Assembly (NCBI GenBank): GCA_016284875.1
Contig: JAEEPS010000005.1
Location: 1-64,000 of the forward strand
Source of the DNA: Salinivirgaceae bacterium
GTDB taxonomy: Bacteria > Bacteroidota > Bacteroidia > Bacteroidales > SZUA-534
DNA length: 64,000 nt
Direction of reading: 5' to 3'
Shown here: one piece after another, positions 27,353 to 36,590 of the stretch
Layout: every line of letters begins with the position of its first letter
Numbering within the stretch: the stretch's first letter is position 1
The notes under the pieces: model-generated
Seen by the model: only the letters and a program-made list of their open reading frames with translations
What the model was told of the DNA's origin: nothing
The model's database searches: none
Program-made: the position numbers and the translations under genes

Positions 27353-28588
27353 TTATTTATTCTTGAACTTTTTCTTAAAATTCCACCACCAAACTTTTTG
27401 ACGGTTGGTGCCGAAAACATATTTTGATATCAATAGTTTTAAACTCGGACGTTTTGCCCATTTTTTGCACAACGAATCGTAATCCATTGTTTTTAAATCT
27501 TGCATAAAGTCCTCTCGCTTAGGATTTTCGGCAATTGATTTGCGCATAGGCCCTTGATATTTCAACGCCTGCGAAAAATCAAGTTCTCGTCCAATGAAGT
27601 TTTCCTTCAAAATAGTTTCCGCTATCTTTTTTCCTTTGTCGGTATTTGTAACTATTAATGACGCTCCTCTGTCGCCGTTGTACAAATCGGGACAATAAAT
27701 GTGTACGCCCCACAAATCGCCAAGAGAAATATCAGCCACACGGTTGGACGTTGTGTACAAGCATTTGTAGCACGACGGACGGCTCATAAGATGGTTAAGC
27801 CAAATTGACCAAAAAGGATTGAACCATCGGTCGCACTTGATAGTCCCACTTGCGGGATTATGAAGTGATGAATATGAAATATTCATCACTTGATAATCCC
27901 ACTTATTACTATCTTTATATCTGTAATCCAATGAGTTAATTCTGCCGTTTTTCTCCTTTGAAATTTTATCGTCAAGTTTCCTGACAAAAAGCGGTGATGG
28001 TACACCTTCGCAGATTACCTCAACTGTCAGTAATTTGTCAAATTCTTTTCCCTTTAAAAATGCTTTCAGTCCTGCGATTTGGCAGGGCGTTCCCGAAAAC
28101 AGCACTTTCTTGCCTTCGCTGAGGAATTGTTTGCAATTCTTATAAGCATTTCCTATAACACTCTGCGAGTATTTGGAACGACGGAATTTATATAAATCCT
28201 TCTTGTTGTTTATAAATGAGTGCCTGATTTTTAAACCGTCAGTCTCTGCACCAAAAATCACATAATTGTCATCGCACCAAACGTCTGCAATCGCGGAAAA
28301 TGCACCACCGGAAGTGCTTTCGTTTGAAACTTCCGCATCGCTGATATGTCCGCCAAATGCATTTTGAGGTTCTGTATTTTTGTTTACAGGATTGATGTAT
28401 TGACAAACCTTTTCACACAGACCACATTCAACGCACAAAGTGTCGTCAACGTTCGGATACAAGAAGCCTTCTTCATCCTCCTGCATTTGAATGGCGTTTT
28501 TTGCACAGACTTGAACACACGCTTCGCAACCGCAGCATTGACTTTTCGCGTTGAAACTATTTTCCAGTATATTTTTAGGAATACTCAT
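27353..28588 (-). CDS. FrhB-like F420 hydrogenase/dehydrogenase beta-subunit family protein with 2[4Fe-4S] ferredoxin domain
   Basis: 411 residues. N-terminal dicluster ferredoxin: CCGCEACVQVCAKNAI and CVECGLCEKVC. Then the FrhB N and C domains, with FGAETDGLKIRHSF, VLFSGTPCQIAGLKAFL and RGASLIVTNTDKGK. In Bacteroidota glycan loci such proteins almost always sit beside a polysaccharide pyruvyltransferase, as here (2-base gap). The redox reaction is unknown; it may supply or modify the transferred group or a sugar. An additional Cys pair in RPSCYKCLYTT could bind a further cluster. Confidence 0.85.
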   Translation of the reverse strand: MSIPKNILENSFNAKSQCCGCEACVQVCAKNAIQMQEDEEGFLYPNVDDTLCVECGLCEKVCQYINPVNKNTEPQNAFGGHISDAEVSNESTSGGAFSAIADVWCDDNYVIFGAETDGLKIRHSFINNKKDLYKFRRSKYSQSVIGNAYKNCKQFLSEGKKVLFSGTPCQIAGLKAFLKGKEFDKLLTVEVICEGVPSPLFVRKLDDKISKEKNGRINSLDYRYKDSNKWDYQVMNISYSSLHNPASGTIKCDRWFNPFWSIWLNHLMSRPSCYKCLYTTSNRVADISLGDLWGVHIYCPDLYNGDRGASLIVTNTDKGKKIAETILKENFIGRELDFSQALKYQGPMRKSIAENPKREDFMQDLKTMDYDSLCKKWAKRPSLKLLISKYVFGTNRQKVWWWNFKKKFKNK

Positions 28589-28590
28589 TT

Positions 28591-29694
28591 TTAGAGCAAT
28601 GCCAAACTATCTTTCAAAAACTCAACAGACTTTTCACGTGCCTGCGCGATTCTCCGATGTACATCATCATAATCAGGCTCATTGTGTTTTTCTTCGCCCG
28701 TAATATACAGATGTCCTTCTAATCCGAACAATGCCATAAGTTCGTTGATTTTGGTATTACATTCCTGTCTTGTAAAACCATAGAAATTTCTTCTGTACTG
28801 AACGCAGAAAATAATACCGTGGAACGAATTTGTTACTACACATTCGGCGTGTTTAACAAGCGAGAGGAACTCTTCGACACCAGCCTGATAAAAAGGTGTA
28901 TGTCCTTCGTGTTCAAACGCTCGGAGACTTATGTCGATTACTTTCAAGTTTTTCTCTTTTGCAATTTTGTCGGCAAAGGCGTTCATTTGAGCATTGTAAC
29001 GGCGTGAATACAGCAAAAGATATTTGTCTTCAATCATCCTCGGTGCGGCAATTGTGTCATAGTCCTTGCCTGTCAAAAGAAGAGTCGGGTCAATTGTCCT
29101 TTGCGAAGGAACGGAAGTATGTGCTTTTACGTATTCAAGCATATCGTTTTCTCTAATGCCGATAGCCTTGAAGTTTTGCAGCCTTTGGTTGAGTATTTTA
29201 TAATCTTCATCAGAAAAATGCGAATCGCCAAAACTTGCTGCGTATGAAATGCTGTTGTGTTTCATACAATCAAAATTGGCATAATATCCTTCTACAAAAC
29301 CTTTGAATTCGTCGATACAAAAGATAGTGTCGCTTCCACATACAAATCGCTCTATGCCTTCGTCTTTTACAACGTCCAGAAAGTCATTGTCGGTGTATTT
29401 TTTCGCAGAACGGGAGAATCTGTTTGTATAGAAATCTTCAAACTTATAGAAGTTTTCTCTGATGGCGGGCATTGTCATTTCGACTGCTTTTTGGGATTTT
29501 TCGTCCTTGTCCCACATCATATTAGCGGGATTAAGCGGGTCGGCGTTTTTCAAAACATCAGGACAATAGTCTATGAGTTTTGGCTTGTAGCCGAGTTTTT
29601 CGATACTTCTGTTCAACGCCCACGACTGCAACGCCGAGCCGTAGTTGGTGAAGTTGCAGTTGATGTTGTAACTGATGATGCCGATGGGGAGCAT
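28591..29694 (-). CDS. Polysaccharide pyruvyltransferase family protein
   Basis: 367 residues. IGIISYNINCNFTNYGSALQSWAL at the N terminus, GSDTIFCID, ISYAASFGDSHF, AIGIRENDMLEYV and the C-terminal VVTNSFHGIIFCVQYRRNFY are the sequence blocks of the PF04230 pyruvyltransferase family (GT-B like). It should ketalise a sugar with pyruvate from PEP, adding negative charge to the glycan. Conserved pairing with the FrhB-like gene immediately downstream. The donor has not been proven for all family members. Confidence 0.85.
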   Translation of the reverse strand: MLPIGIISYNINCNFTNYGSALQSWALNRSIEKLGYKPKLIDYCPDVLKNADPLNPANMMWDKDEKSQKAVEMTMPAIRENFYKFEDFYTNRFSRSAKKYTDNDFLDVVKDEGIERFVCGSDTIFCIDEFKGFVEGYYANFDCMKHNSISYAASFGDSHFSDEDYKILNQRLQNFKAIGIRENDMLEYVKAHTSVPSQRTIDPTLLLTGKDYDTIAAPRMIEDKYLLLYSRRYNAQMNAFADKIAKEKNLKVIDISLRAFEHEGHTPFYQAGVEEFLSLVKHAECVVTNSFHGIIFCVQYRRNFYGFTRQECNTKINELMALFGLEGHLYITGEEKHNEPDYDDVHRRIAQAREKSVEFLKDSLALL

Positions 29695-29712
29695 AAAACA
29701 ATATTAATACTG

Positions 29713-30561
29713 TTATTTATTACAATAATAAATACCCTTATATTTTAAATACGTATTTTCTATATCAACAAATACCACATTACCCAATTTAATTACTTGC
29801 TCTTCAATAGGTGTAGGTATCATGTAGTTGCCATACCAAGTTTTAAGAAGATGATCATAACCTTGAGGTACTAAAAAGTTGTCATCTTCAAATTTCATAT
29901 CTGTATATTTTTCAAAATATTCAGATCTCAACATCCTTTTACATGCTCGTAAATTGCAACACAAAAAAGCCTTGTTTTCACAATTACTATTCTCAAACTT
30001 AGCCATATATGTATGACACTTTTTTTTCATCATTGTTCTCATACGTCCTCTGAAAAATAATAAAGCGATAGAACTAATAAATCTAAGTGGTCTTGACGCT
30101 TTGATTGGTTTTTCTCCAACAACAAATAACATATATATAGCCGATGCTAATAACTGCATTTTTCGTTTAAATGAGCCATCTGGCACATTGAAAAGTGGGT
30201 ATATATCAATGTCAATACCATGATGCATATCTCTTGAAGCCATATTTTTGGCAATAAGAGTTGTATTGTTCATACGTATTTTGTCAAAAGTCAAACCTGA
30301 ATTAGGTTCGGTATTTTCATTTTGTAAGAAAAAGTTTGAATCTAATTCTGTTTTACATACTTCTCTAAATTTGATTAGATTATTATACGTCATTGCAATA
30401 TCAATATCATCATCCCAAGGAATAAATCCTTGATGACGTACCGCTCCTAATAGAGTGCCAAAACATAGAAAATAGTCAATACTATGTTTTTCACAAATTC
30501 TTTTTACTTCTTTTAGAATCAACAATTCTTTACTCTGCAATGCTTTTAAATCAAAATCCAT
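29713..30561 (-). CDS. LicD-family phosphotransferase
   Basis: 282 residues. The LicD hallmark is intact: FLCFGTLLGAVRHQGFIPWDDDIDIAM (about 31-57), with the three catalytic acidic residues in DDDIDI and a nucleotidyltransferase-like fold, followed by DIDIYPLFNVPD. LicD proteins transfer phosphocholine from CDP-choline to glycans. No choline kinase or choline permease is in this locus, whereas a complete CMP-AEP pathway is, so AEP transfer is the most economical prediction. A CDP-alditol or CDP-amino-alcohol from the 24961-27350 genes is the alternative donor. The gap to the upstream acyltransferase is 7 bases. Confidence 0.88.
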   Translation of the reverse strand: MDFDLKALQSKELLILKEVKRICEKHSIDYFLCFGTLLGAVRHQGFIPWDDDIDIAMTYNNLIKFREVCKTELDSNFFLQNENTEPNSGLTFDKIRMNNTTLIAKNMASRDMHHGIDIDIYPLFNVPDGSFKRKMQLLASAIYMLFVVGEKPIKASRPLRFISSIALLFFRGRMRTMMKKKCHTYMAKFENSNCENKAFLCCNLRACKRMLRSEYFEKYTDMKFEDDNFLVPQGYDHLLKTWYGNYMIPTPIEEQVIKLGNVVFVDIENTYLKYKGIYYCNK

Positions 30562-30568
30562 AATTCAT

Positions 30569-31057
30569 TTATTCTGTTGATTTAAACATTCTTTTCTTTC
30601 TCAACTCTTCAAATTCTCCGATAACCTTTGCTGGCACACCTCCAACAATACTGCCTTCTGGAACATTCTTATTTACTACGGCACCAGCGGCGACAATAGC
30701 ATTAGGGCCTATCTTACACGGTCCGAGTATAATTGCATTAGCCCCTATAAAAACATTATCAAATACTTCTATTTTCCCAATGTGTTCTTCGTACCTACCA
30801 TTAGCATCATGCATATTATTGAAAACACTATGAATAGCATCGTGCGGTATGAACTTAGCACCCGAAGCCACCTCTATGTTATTATGCAAATAGATATTCT
30901 CTGACCTCAACGGTATAATACCAAATGGAAGGCGAACATTTTCTCCTACCGCACCGAAAATATGGCGTTTACGAACGAATTTACCACGATTTACAGAGGA
31001 AAAAATGGTAACAAAACGTAAAGATTGCAATGCTCTTCTAATATCCATATCAATCAA
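30569..31057 (-). CDS. Hexapeptide-repeat (left-handed beta-helix) acyltransferase
   Basis: 162 residues. Central and C-terminal hexapeptide repeats (IYLHNNIEVASGAKFIPHDAI, IEVFDNVFIGANAIILGPCKIGPNAIVAAGAVV) end with VPEGSIVGGVPAKVIGEFEE, the standard end of the WbbJ/maltose-acetyltransferase group. It probably O-acetylates a sugar of the repeat unit. The N-terminal ~30 residues contain an SVNRGKFVRKRHIF basic segment. An internal ATG two codons later is an equally good start. It starts one base after the SDR stop codon. Confidence 0.82.
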   Translation of the reverse strand: MIDMDIRRALQSLRFVTIFSSVNRGKFVRKRHIFGAVGENVRLPFGIIPLRSENIYLHNNIEVASGAKFIPHDAIHSVFNNMHDANGRYEEHIGKIEVFDNVFIGANAIILGPCKIGPNAIVAAGAVVNKNVPEGSIVGGVPAKVIGEFEELRKKRMFKSTE

Positions 31058-31058
31058 T

Positions 31059-31829
31059 CTATATATACTCTCCAGCCGTCAGCCTAAACGTGCTTCCTGT
31101 CATCATCGCGGAAGCATCAGACATCATATATATCAATGCTTCCATATAATCATTACGTTCACACATTCGGCCCATTGGAAGAATGTCTGCGGCGCGTTTG
31201 CGAAGTTCGGCTTCACTCTCGCCCTGACTTATGCGAAGTGCCACCTCGCCTTCAGTTGGTGTCCAGCCGAGAGTCAGGTAATTACAACGTATCTGTTCTG
31301 TAGCGTATTGATGCGATATGTGCTCCATAAGAATCCTCAACACACCTTTCGAACAAGCGTATGCTGCACGGTCTTTTTGTCCGCCCCAAGCGTGAGCAGA
31401 ACCTGTAAGCACTATACTGCCACCACCATTGAGTCTCATATATTTAATGGCCTGTTGGCAGCAGAAAAAACAAGCCTTGAAATTGACATCCATCACCCAA
31501 TCGAAAGTCTCCTCATCACAGGTGTCAAGTGGGCTAACAGGGGTCACTCCGGCGTAGTTGAAGAAGCCATCGATTTTACCATATTTTTCATAAGCGGCGT
31601 CAAACAAATGCTTGCAGTCATCCACATTCAGAAGGTCGCAGTGAACAAAAATACCATCAGAGCCGAATGTGCGGATATTGCGAACCGCTTCCTTTCCGGC
31701 TTTCTCATCACGGCCTCCGATAACCACCTTCGCGCCTTCGCGCCCGGCGACTTCGGCGAAAGCCCTGCCAACACCTTTTGTGCCGCCTGATATAACAATG
31801 ACTTTGTCTTTTAAACGTTCAAGTTCCAT
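31059..31829 (-). CDS. Short-chain dehydrogenase/reductase
   Basis: 256 residues, classical SDR. Cofactor loop VISGGTKGVGRA (residues 12-23), NYAG in place of NNAG, catalytic Ser in VLTGSAHAWGG, and YACSK for the YxxxK motif (about residue 156). It should oxidise or reduce a hydroxyl on a sugar or small acid intermediate. Neighbours are an ATP-grasp enzyme upstream and an acyltransferase downstream with minimal gaps, suggesting that these act on the same substituent. The substrate is not predictable from sequence. Confidence 0.87.
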   Translation of the reverse strand: MELERLKDKVIVISGGTKGVGRAFAEVAGREGAKVVIGGRDEKAGKEAVRNIRTFGSDGIFVHCDLLNVDDCKHLFDAAYEKYGKIDGFFNYAGVTPVSPLDTCDEETFDWVMDVNFKACFFCCQQAIKYMRLNGGGSIVLTGSAHAWGGQKDRAAYACSKGVLRILMEHISHQYATEQIRCNYLTLGWTPTEGEVALRISQGESEAELRKRAADILPMGRMCERNDYMEALIYMMSDASAMMTGSTFRLTAGEYI

Positions 31830-31848
31830 ACGCGTTCAGCAAAATGTG

Positions 31849-33141
31849 TTATTTAAGTTCCAAGGCTTTATTGACATCGAACCCTTTGAGTAAAAGATTG
31901 TTGCCGTTTTCATCCACAACTTTCACTGTGTTCATATAGTATTTCAAAGTGTCAGCCAATTCCATTTTGCTATTGCAAACAATATACATACGCGTAAGCA
32001 CTTGTTTTTCGTTTCCAATCCATTCGGGAAGAACCGTATCACCTTCGTGCAAACGCTGGATATTAGCCACTACTCGTGGGTCTTTGTCAATCTCTTCCAA
32101 ACCTGTGATTTTGGCAATCTTACCTTTCTTGAGCAAGAACCACAACGTAGCCGCCCATTTGCCGCGCAAGCGTGTGTCATCATCCGTTTCAAGGTTAACA
32201 TCGCCTTCCGAACCCGTAAGCGCAAAACGGATAAGCATCTCTCTTTGGTCGAATCCGTGTATGGCTTTCATCAACAGATGTGGAGCCTCACCTTGCAACC
32301 GGAAGCCAGTATCGTAAACATAAAATTCTCCGTTCTCATAAAAGCCCGACAGCATCAAAACGCCGTTTTCTATGCCGATTTCCTTGAAAAGCCTAATCGC
32401 ATTAGGATGCATACGCTCGAAATACTCGTCAAGATGCTTTGACGGATAAGTGCCGCCAAGACAAACGCGGGACAATCCTGGCTGCTCGTCGGTAGTATAA
32501 CGATCATAAATACAAGATGCTGAGCAATATCCGTCTTTGAATGTGTAATACATTCCCATATCATCGCACTGCATATATTTCTCAACAATGAAGCGTTTTT
32601 TGTGACTGTTCTCCAAAGCGAGTTTTACACCGGCCTTGAGTTCTTCTTCGTTATAAGCCACTGTCATTCCAACGCCACCACCATTGTCAACAGGCTTTAC
32701 CATAACTGGATAGACTATCTTGTCAAGGTCTTCACGTTTCATATCGGCATCAAGATAAAACTCAGGAATACCATGAACGCCATATCTCTCGCAAGTGGAT
32801 TTGAACACATCTTTGAAGGCAAACACATCTACAATCTGTTGAGTGGCATAACACGGCAAATTAAGTGCCTCACACACTTTGCAATACGATGGAACCAAAA
32901 TGTCGGCAACACCTACCAAAACTCCGTCAACTTTCTCTTCACGAGCCAAAGCAATAAGCCCCGGCACATCCATTCCGTCAACATCGTACGATTTCCAAGC
33001 GGCCTTTTTAGCGGCATCCGTATGTCTGCCAGAAGAAACTATTGTTTTGATACCCATATTGTTGGCTATCTCCACAAGTGGAGTTGTTTCGGGATTGCCA
33101 CCCAAAATCAACAACTTCTTACCTTCAAATTCTTTGCTCAT
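31849..33141 (-). CDS. ATP-grasp carboxylate-amine ligase-like protein
   Basis: 430 residues. N-terminal pre-ATP-grasp Rossmann domain (KLLILGGNPETTPLVEIANNMGI). The ATP-grasp core starts near YPVMVKPVDNGGGVGMTVAYNEEEL and includes FIVEKYMQCDDMGMYYTF and FYVYDTGFRLQGEAPH, where the metal ligands normally lie. A ~100-residue C-terminal domain follows. Such enzymes join a carboxylate to an amine or thiol through an acyl phosphate; in glycan loci they can attach amino acids to sugars. The locus also encodes SDR and MBL-fold enzymes next to it. No finer assignment is possible. Confidence 0.83.
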   Translation of the reverse strand: MSKEFEGKKLLILGGNPETTPLVEIANNMGIKTIVSSGRHTDAAKKAAWKSYDVDGMDVPGLIALAREEKVDGVLVGVADILVPSYCKVCEALNLPCYATQQIVDVFAFKDVFKSTCERYGVHGIPEFYLDADMKREDLDKIVYPVMVKPVDNGGGVGMTVAYNEEELKAGVKLALENSHKKRFIVEKYMQCDDMGMYYTFKDGYCSASCIYDRYTTDEQPGLSRVCLGGTYPSKHLDEYFERMHPNAIRLFKEIGIENGVLMLSGFYENGEFYVYDTGFRLQGEAPHLLMKAIHGFDQREMLIRFALTGSEGDVNLETDDDTRLRGKWAATLWFLLKKGKIAKITGLEEIDKDPRVVANIQRLHEGDTVLPEWIGNEKQVLTRMYIVCNSKMELADTLKYYMNTVKVVDENGNNLLLKGFDVNKALELK

Positions 33142-33168
33142 TTTATATGTGTTAATAAGTTAATGTTT

Positions 33169-33933
33169 TTACAATGTATATTTTTCGCCTTGCTGCATCA
33201 ACAGACAAGGAAGATTTTTCTCTTTCATAATCTCATAAAAGCACCCAACATCACCGTGGTGCGATGCAAACATACCATAATGACACGGAATTGTGATTCC
33301 TACGTTCAATGATTGAGCCAAAGTCGCACATTCGCTTTCGTTCATATTTCCACAAACACCATTGATAGGCGCTATCAACACATCCAACGGCGTTGGGATC
33401 TCTCCAACTCTATCAAGTCTCAAACACGTGTCACCTGCTTCGTATATTGTTTTTCCATCGACTTGAACCACCACACCAACAGCATCGGGAGCGCCTTTTC
33501 CGTGGTCACAGTTCACAAACGAAATATCAAAATCACCAATATTAAGACTATTTCCTGGAGCCACATATGATATTTGACTCGCATAGTAATCTAGTAATAA
33601 GTCTTTTATATGTTTTTGACAATCGACAGAACACAACAATTGGGTTTTGCCATTTGCAAGCATTGCGGGAACGGAATCCACATCGAAATGGTCAAGATGC
33701 GGATGCGTGCAGATAACCACATCAAAATCAATATCTGAGGGGTTAAGTATTTGTGGCAAAAGACGTTTAAAGCCTTTGTGGCCTTCCAATCTTTCAACAC
33801 ACTCCGACAAGTATAAATCGACAGCCAGAAGTTGCCCCGATGCCGATTTGATAATGAACCCTGCTTGACCTGTAGCAAATACGTGTGTTTGGCCGAGTTT
33901 GGCTGTTAAAACTTTTGTTGCGAAATCAAGCAT
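33169..33933 (-). CDS. Metallo-beta-lactamase-fold hydrolase
   Basis: 254 residues from the ATG at 33933 (MLDFATKV). Metal-binding motif THPHLDHFD (HxHxDH), then GDFDISFVNCDHGKG, YEAGDTCL with the bridging Asp, and the final His in ITIPCHYGMF. This is the UlaG/lactonase-like branch. The reading frame extends 12 codons further upstream, but that would overlap the GT2 gene by 44 bases; the chosen start overlaps by 8. In a glycan locus it may open a lactone or remove an activating group; this is context only. Confidence 0.83.
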   Translation of the reverse strand: MLDFATKVLTAKLGQTHVFATGQAGFIIKSASGQLLAVDLYLSECVERLEGHKGFKRLLPQILNPSDIDFDVVICTHPHLDHFDVDSVPAMLANGKTQLLCSVDCQKHIKDLLLDYYASQISYVAPGNSLNIGDFDISFVNCDHGKGAPDAVGVVVQVDGKTIYEAGDTCLRLDRVGEIPTPLDVLIAPINGVCGNMNESECATLAQSLNVGITIPCHYGMFASHHGDVGCFYEIMKEKNLPCLLMQQGEKYTL

Positions 33934-35173
33934 GCGATATGGATTTTTGTTTGTTTTTTGCTTCTTCAATTCTTATGGCTTCCACATCGATGAACTGCGC
34001 GAGAAGCGATTCTTTGTCATTTGGCACTGAAACAGTCAACACTTTCTGTTGGCTCACACCCAAATCCAATAATCGTTTGGTAATATTCCTCGCAATAATG
34101 GAATCAACCGTGGCTATTAGAACATAATCGTATTCAAGATGCGTGATTGATTCCACCGGATCAACATCCAAGCAGCACCTTCTATATTCCCAAAAATCGT
34201 CATCGAGCCAAGCAACGACATTGCAGTGCCCGGTTTCTTTGAAACGATTGATTAATTGCTGTCCGAAAGTTCCCGCACTGTAAACCACAATGTTTTTGTT
34301 AAAGTATTTATTATCAAATGTGGAAAAACTGTCTTGAGGCAACCGTCCGCCTGAACGCATTATGGCTATAGACAATACATAATCGGTTATTTGTTTGCCT
34401 ATTTCAAGTTCTGCTGGAGTGTTTTTACACCATTGAACCATATATTCATATAGATATCGAAGTTTCTGCGCTTCATCGGCATAACTTGTACTCTGCTTCA
34501 GCATACTGTCCTCTCGTTGCCGATAATGATAAGCCACATTGTCAACAACAGCAACACATTTACATTTCAACAGTGCCGGATATGTAACTGCGCCGTCTTC
34601 GCCTATCGAAATTCTATTGTCTACAGTTGATTGCGGAGACAGCAAAATATCACGCTTGAATAATTTATTCCAAACGTATGTGCTTATACCAGGGCGATAA
34701 TATTCTCCGTAAGAAATCATTGATTTCCAGAGTTCTGCCAATTTCTCTCCTTGATAAATTCCTGACGGTATGGCATTACTGAAATGAGCAGATTTTGCGA
34801 ACAAATCTCTTGTTTGTCCTGCGCAAACCATATCTGCACCACTAGTAACAGCAACTGTACACAGATTTTCAATAAAACCCGTTCCAATCCAATCGTCGCC
34901 ATCAACATAACTTATGTACTCCCCGTTGCTTTCTCTCAGTCCAGCCTTACGAGCACTTACCAAACCACCATTGGGCTTATGAATTACCTTTATTCTAGAA
35001 TCTTTCTTAGCGTAAAGGTCACATATTTCGGGACAACGGTCCTTACTGCCATCATCAACAAGAATAATCTCTATGTTTTTATATGTTTGATTAATAATAC
35101 TCTCGATACAAATACCGAGATATTTGTCAATCATATAAATTGGAACTATTATGCTGATAAGTGGTTGATTCAT
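33926..35173 (-). CDS. Family 2 glycosyltransferase with C-terminal Rossmann-like domain
   Basis: 415 residues from the ATG at 35173 (MNQPLISIIVPIYM); the frame extends 23 codons further but would run through the upstream gene. The GT-A part has ILVDDGSKD, YVDGDDWIGT and IGEDGAVTYPALL. After residue ~290 a separate domain begins, NKNIVVYSAGTFGQQLINRF...WLDDDF, a nucleotide-binding fold like the N-terminal domain of PglD-type proteins. The extra domain may bind a cofactor or organise other enzymes; I know of no proven role. Start lies 5 bases after the phosphoglycosyltransferase stop. Confidence 0.88.
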   Translation of the reverse strand: MNQPLISIIVPIYMIDKYLGICIESIINQTYKNIEIILVDDGSKDRCPEICDLYAKKDSRIKVIHKPNGGLVSARKAGLRESNGEYISYVDGDDWIGTGFIENLCTVAVTSGADMVCAGQTRDLFAKSAHFSNAIPSGIYQGEKLAELWKSMISYGEYYRPGISTYVWNKLFKRDILLSPQSTVDNRISIGEDGAVTYPALLKCKCVAVVDNVAYHYRQREDSMLKQSTSYADEAQKLRYLYEYMVQWCKNTPAELEIGKQITDYVLSIAIMRSGGRLPQDSFSTFDNKYFNKNIVVYSAGTFGQQLINRFKETGHCNVVAWLDDDFWEYRRCCLDVDPVESITHLEYDYVLIATVDSIIARNITKRLLDLGVSQQKVLTVSVPNDKESLLAQFIDVEAIRIEEAKNKQKSISHA

Positions 35174-35178
35174 ACAAT

Positions 35179-35811
35179 CTATCTTAATGCTTTTCGACCG
35201 ACATTTGCACAATAATCTGTAAAATCTTCCATCGTGGCACAAGTTTCGGAACTGATACCTTCTCGCTTAAACACTTTACCTACGGTTTTCAATATTATTT
35301 TAATATCTCTCAAAAAGGTAATATCGGAAACGTATTTTAGATCCAAAGCGAACTTATCTTCCCAACTAAGGGTGTTTCTGCCATTGACCTGAGCCAACCC
35401 AGTTAATCCTGGCACAGCATCGTGTCTATGTCTTTCTTCCTCTGTATAATATGGCAAATATTTGACCAAAAGCGGCCTCGGTCCAACGATAGACATATCG
35501 CCTTTCAAAATATTGAATAATTCTGGCAACTCATCAAGACTTGTACTCCTTAGGAATTTCCCATATTTGGTGAGCCGCACTTCATCTGGCAAAAGATTTC
35601 CTTCCTTATCCTTCTTATTGTTCATTGTACGGAACTTGATAAGTTTGAATATTTTTTCGTTTTTGCCTGGTCGCTGTTGGGTAAAGAATGGATTGCCGTG
35701 CATAATAACCAAACCCATTAATATCAATAGTAAATTCAACGGTAGAAGCAAGACACACGCTACTAAAGATATAATACTATCAATAACTCTTTTGAAAAAA
35801 TAAGCGTACAT
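35179..35811 (-). CDS. PglC/WcaJ-type polyprenyl-phosphate phosphoglycosyltransferase (initiating)
   Basis: 210 residues, one N-terminal hydrophobic (re-entrant) helix then the catalytic domain: FKLIKFRTMNNKKD, LRSTSLDELPELFNILKGDMSIVGPRPLL (catalytic Asp-Glu in the LDELPQ-type motif and the PRP motif) and YTEEERHRHDAVPGLTGLAQVNGRN. It transfers the first sugar phosphate to undecaprenyl phosphate, so it starts repeat-unit synthesis. Length matches the minimal monotopic PglC type without the extra WcaJ helices. It is between a GT2 gene and a SUMF1-like lipoprotein gene. Confidence 0.92.
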   Translation of the reverse strand: MYAYFFKRVIDSIISLVACVLLLPLNLLLILMGLVIMHGNPFFTQQRPGKNEKIFKLIKFRTMNNKKDKEGNLLPDEVRLTKYGKFLRSTSLDELPELFNILKGDMSIVGPRPLLVKYLPYYTEEERHRHDAVPGLTGLAQVNGRNTLSWEDKFALDLKYVSDITFLRDIKIILKTVGKVFKREGISSETCATMEDFTDYCANVGRKALR

Positions 35812-35817
35812 ATTAAT

Positions 35818-36573
35818 TTAGGGTAGTAAAGCAAGTCTAAAACCAACAACACGAGACATTTTAGTAACTAGATACTCATTTCGATTAGAAACACGAGCAG
35901 CTTCTTTTGGATTGTATATTTCACCGCTTCGAATAATAACCTTACTATTACTACCGGCACTCCAATCCTCACACCACTCCCATACATTTCCACTCATATC
36001 ATACAAACCCAACTCATTTGCTTTCTTACTTGCCACAGCATGAGTAGTTCCTCCAGCATTATCTTTATACCACGCCACTTCATCAACATCATCACTTCCA
36101 GAGTACTTTTTATCAGCTGATTTCTTTCCTCCCCGAGCCGCATATTCCCATTCTGCTTCAAATGGTAAACGGAATTGTTGACCTGTTATTTCATTAAGTT
36201 TCTTAATAAACACTTGCACGTCGTTCCACGAAACATTTTCAACTGGATAATTGCCTCCTTTGGTTTTAAAGTGTGACGGATTGCTACCCATAACTGCAAA
36301 CCACAATTCTTGAGTAACTTCTGTTTCGCCTATCAAGAAATAGTCAACAGTCACCTTATGAGCAGGTTTTTCGTTTTCTCGGGCATCTGTACCTTGTCCG
36401 GGTGTAGCACCCATCATAAACGAACCGCCTTCAACGGCTATCATTTTGAATTTTACGCCATTCACTTCGAATTCTTGGTCGGAGATTGTAGTGCATGATT
36501 GGATAAGCGTAGCTAAAACCAACCCGAGACATATAGTCAGAATAGTATTCAGTATGTAATTGTTCTTGCCCAT
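35818..36573 (-). CDS. SUMF1/formylglycine-generating-enzyme-fold lipoprotein
   Basis: 251 residues. Lipobox ATLIQSC places it on a membrane. The FGE-sulfatase domain is recognisable from EGGSFMMGATPGQGTDARENEKPAHKV, TEVTQELWFAVMG, PVENVSWNDVQVFIKKLNE, FRLPFEAEWEYAARGG, GLYDMSGNVWEWCEDW and the final VVGFRLAL. The region that normally reads RGGSW...CRxxxR is shortened and has no Cys pair, so it is unlikely to make formylglycine and is probably a structural or binding variant. It lies 6 bases before the initiating transferase gene and is a common Bacteroidales lipoprotein type. Confidence 0.83.
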   Translation of the reverse strand: MGKNNYILNTILTICLGLVLATLIQSCTTISDQEFEVNGVKFKMIAVEGGSFMMGATPGQGTDARENEKPAHKVTVDYFLIGETEVTQELWFAVMGSNPSHFKTKGGNYPVENVSWNDVQVFIKKLNEITGQQFRLPFEAEWEYAARGGKKSADKKYSGSDDVDEVAWYKDNAGGTTHAVASKKANELGLYDMSGNVWEWCEDWSAGSNSKVIIRSGEIYNPKEAARVSNRNEYLVTKMSRVVGFRLALLP

Positions 36574-36590
36574 ATAAAAATCTTCAACTC

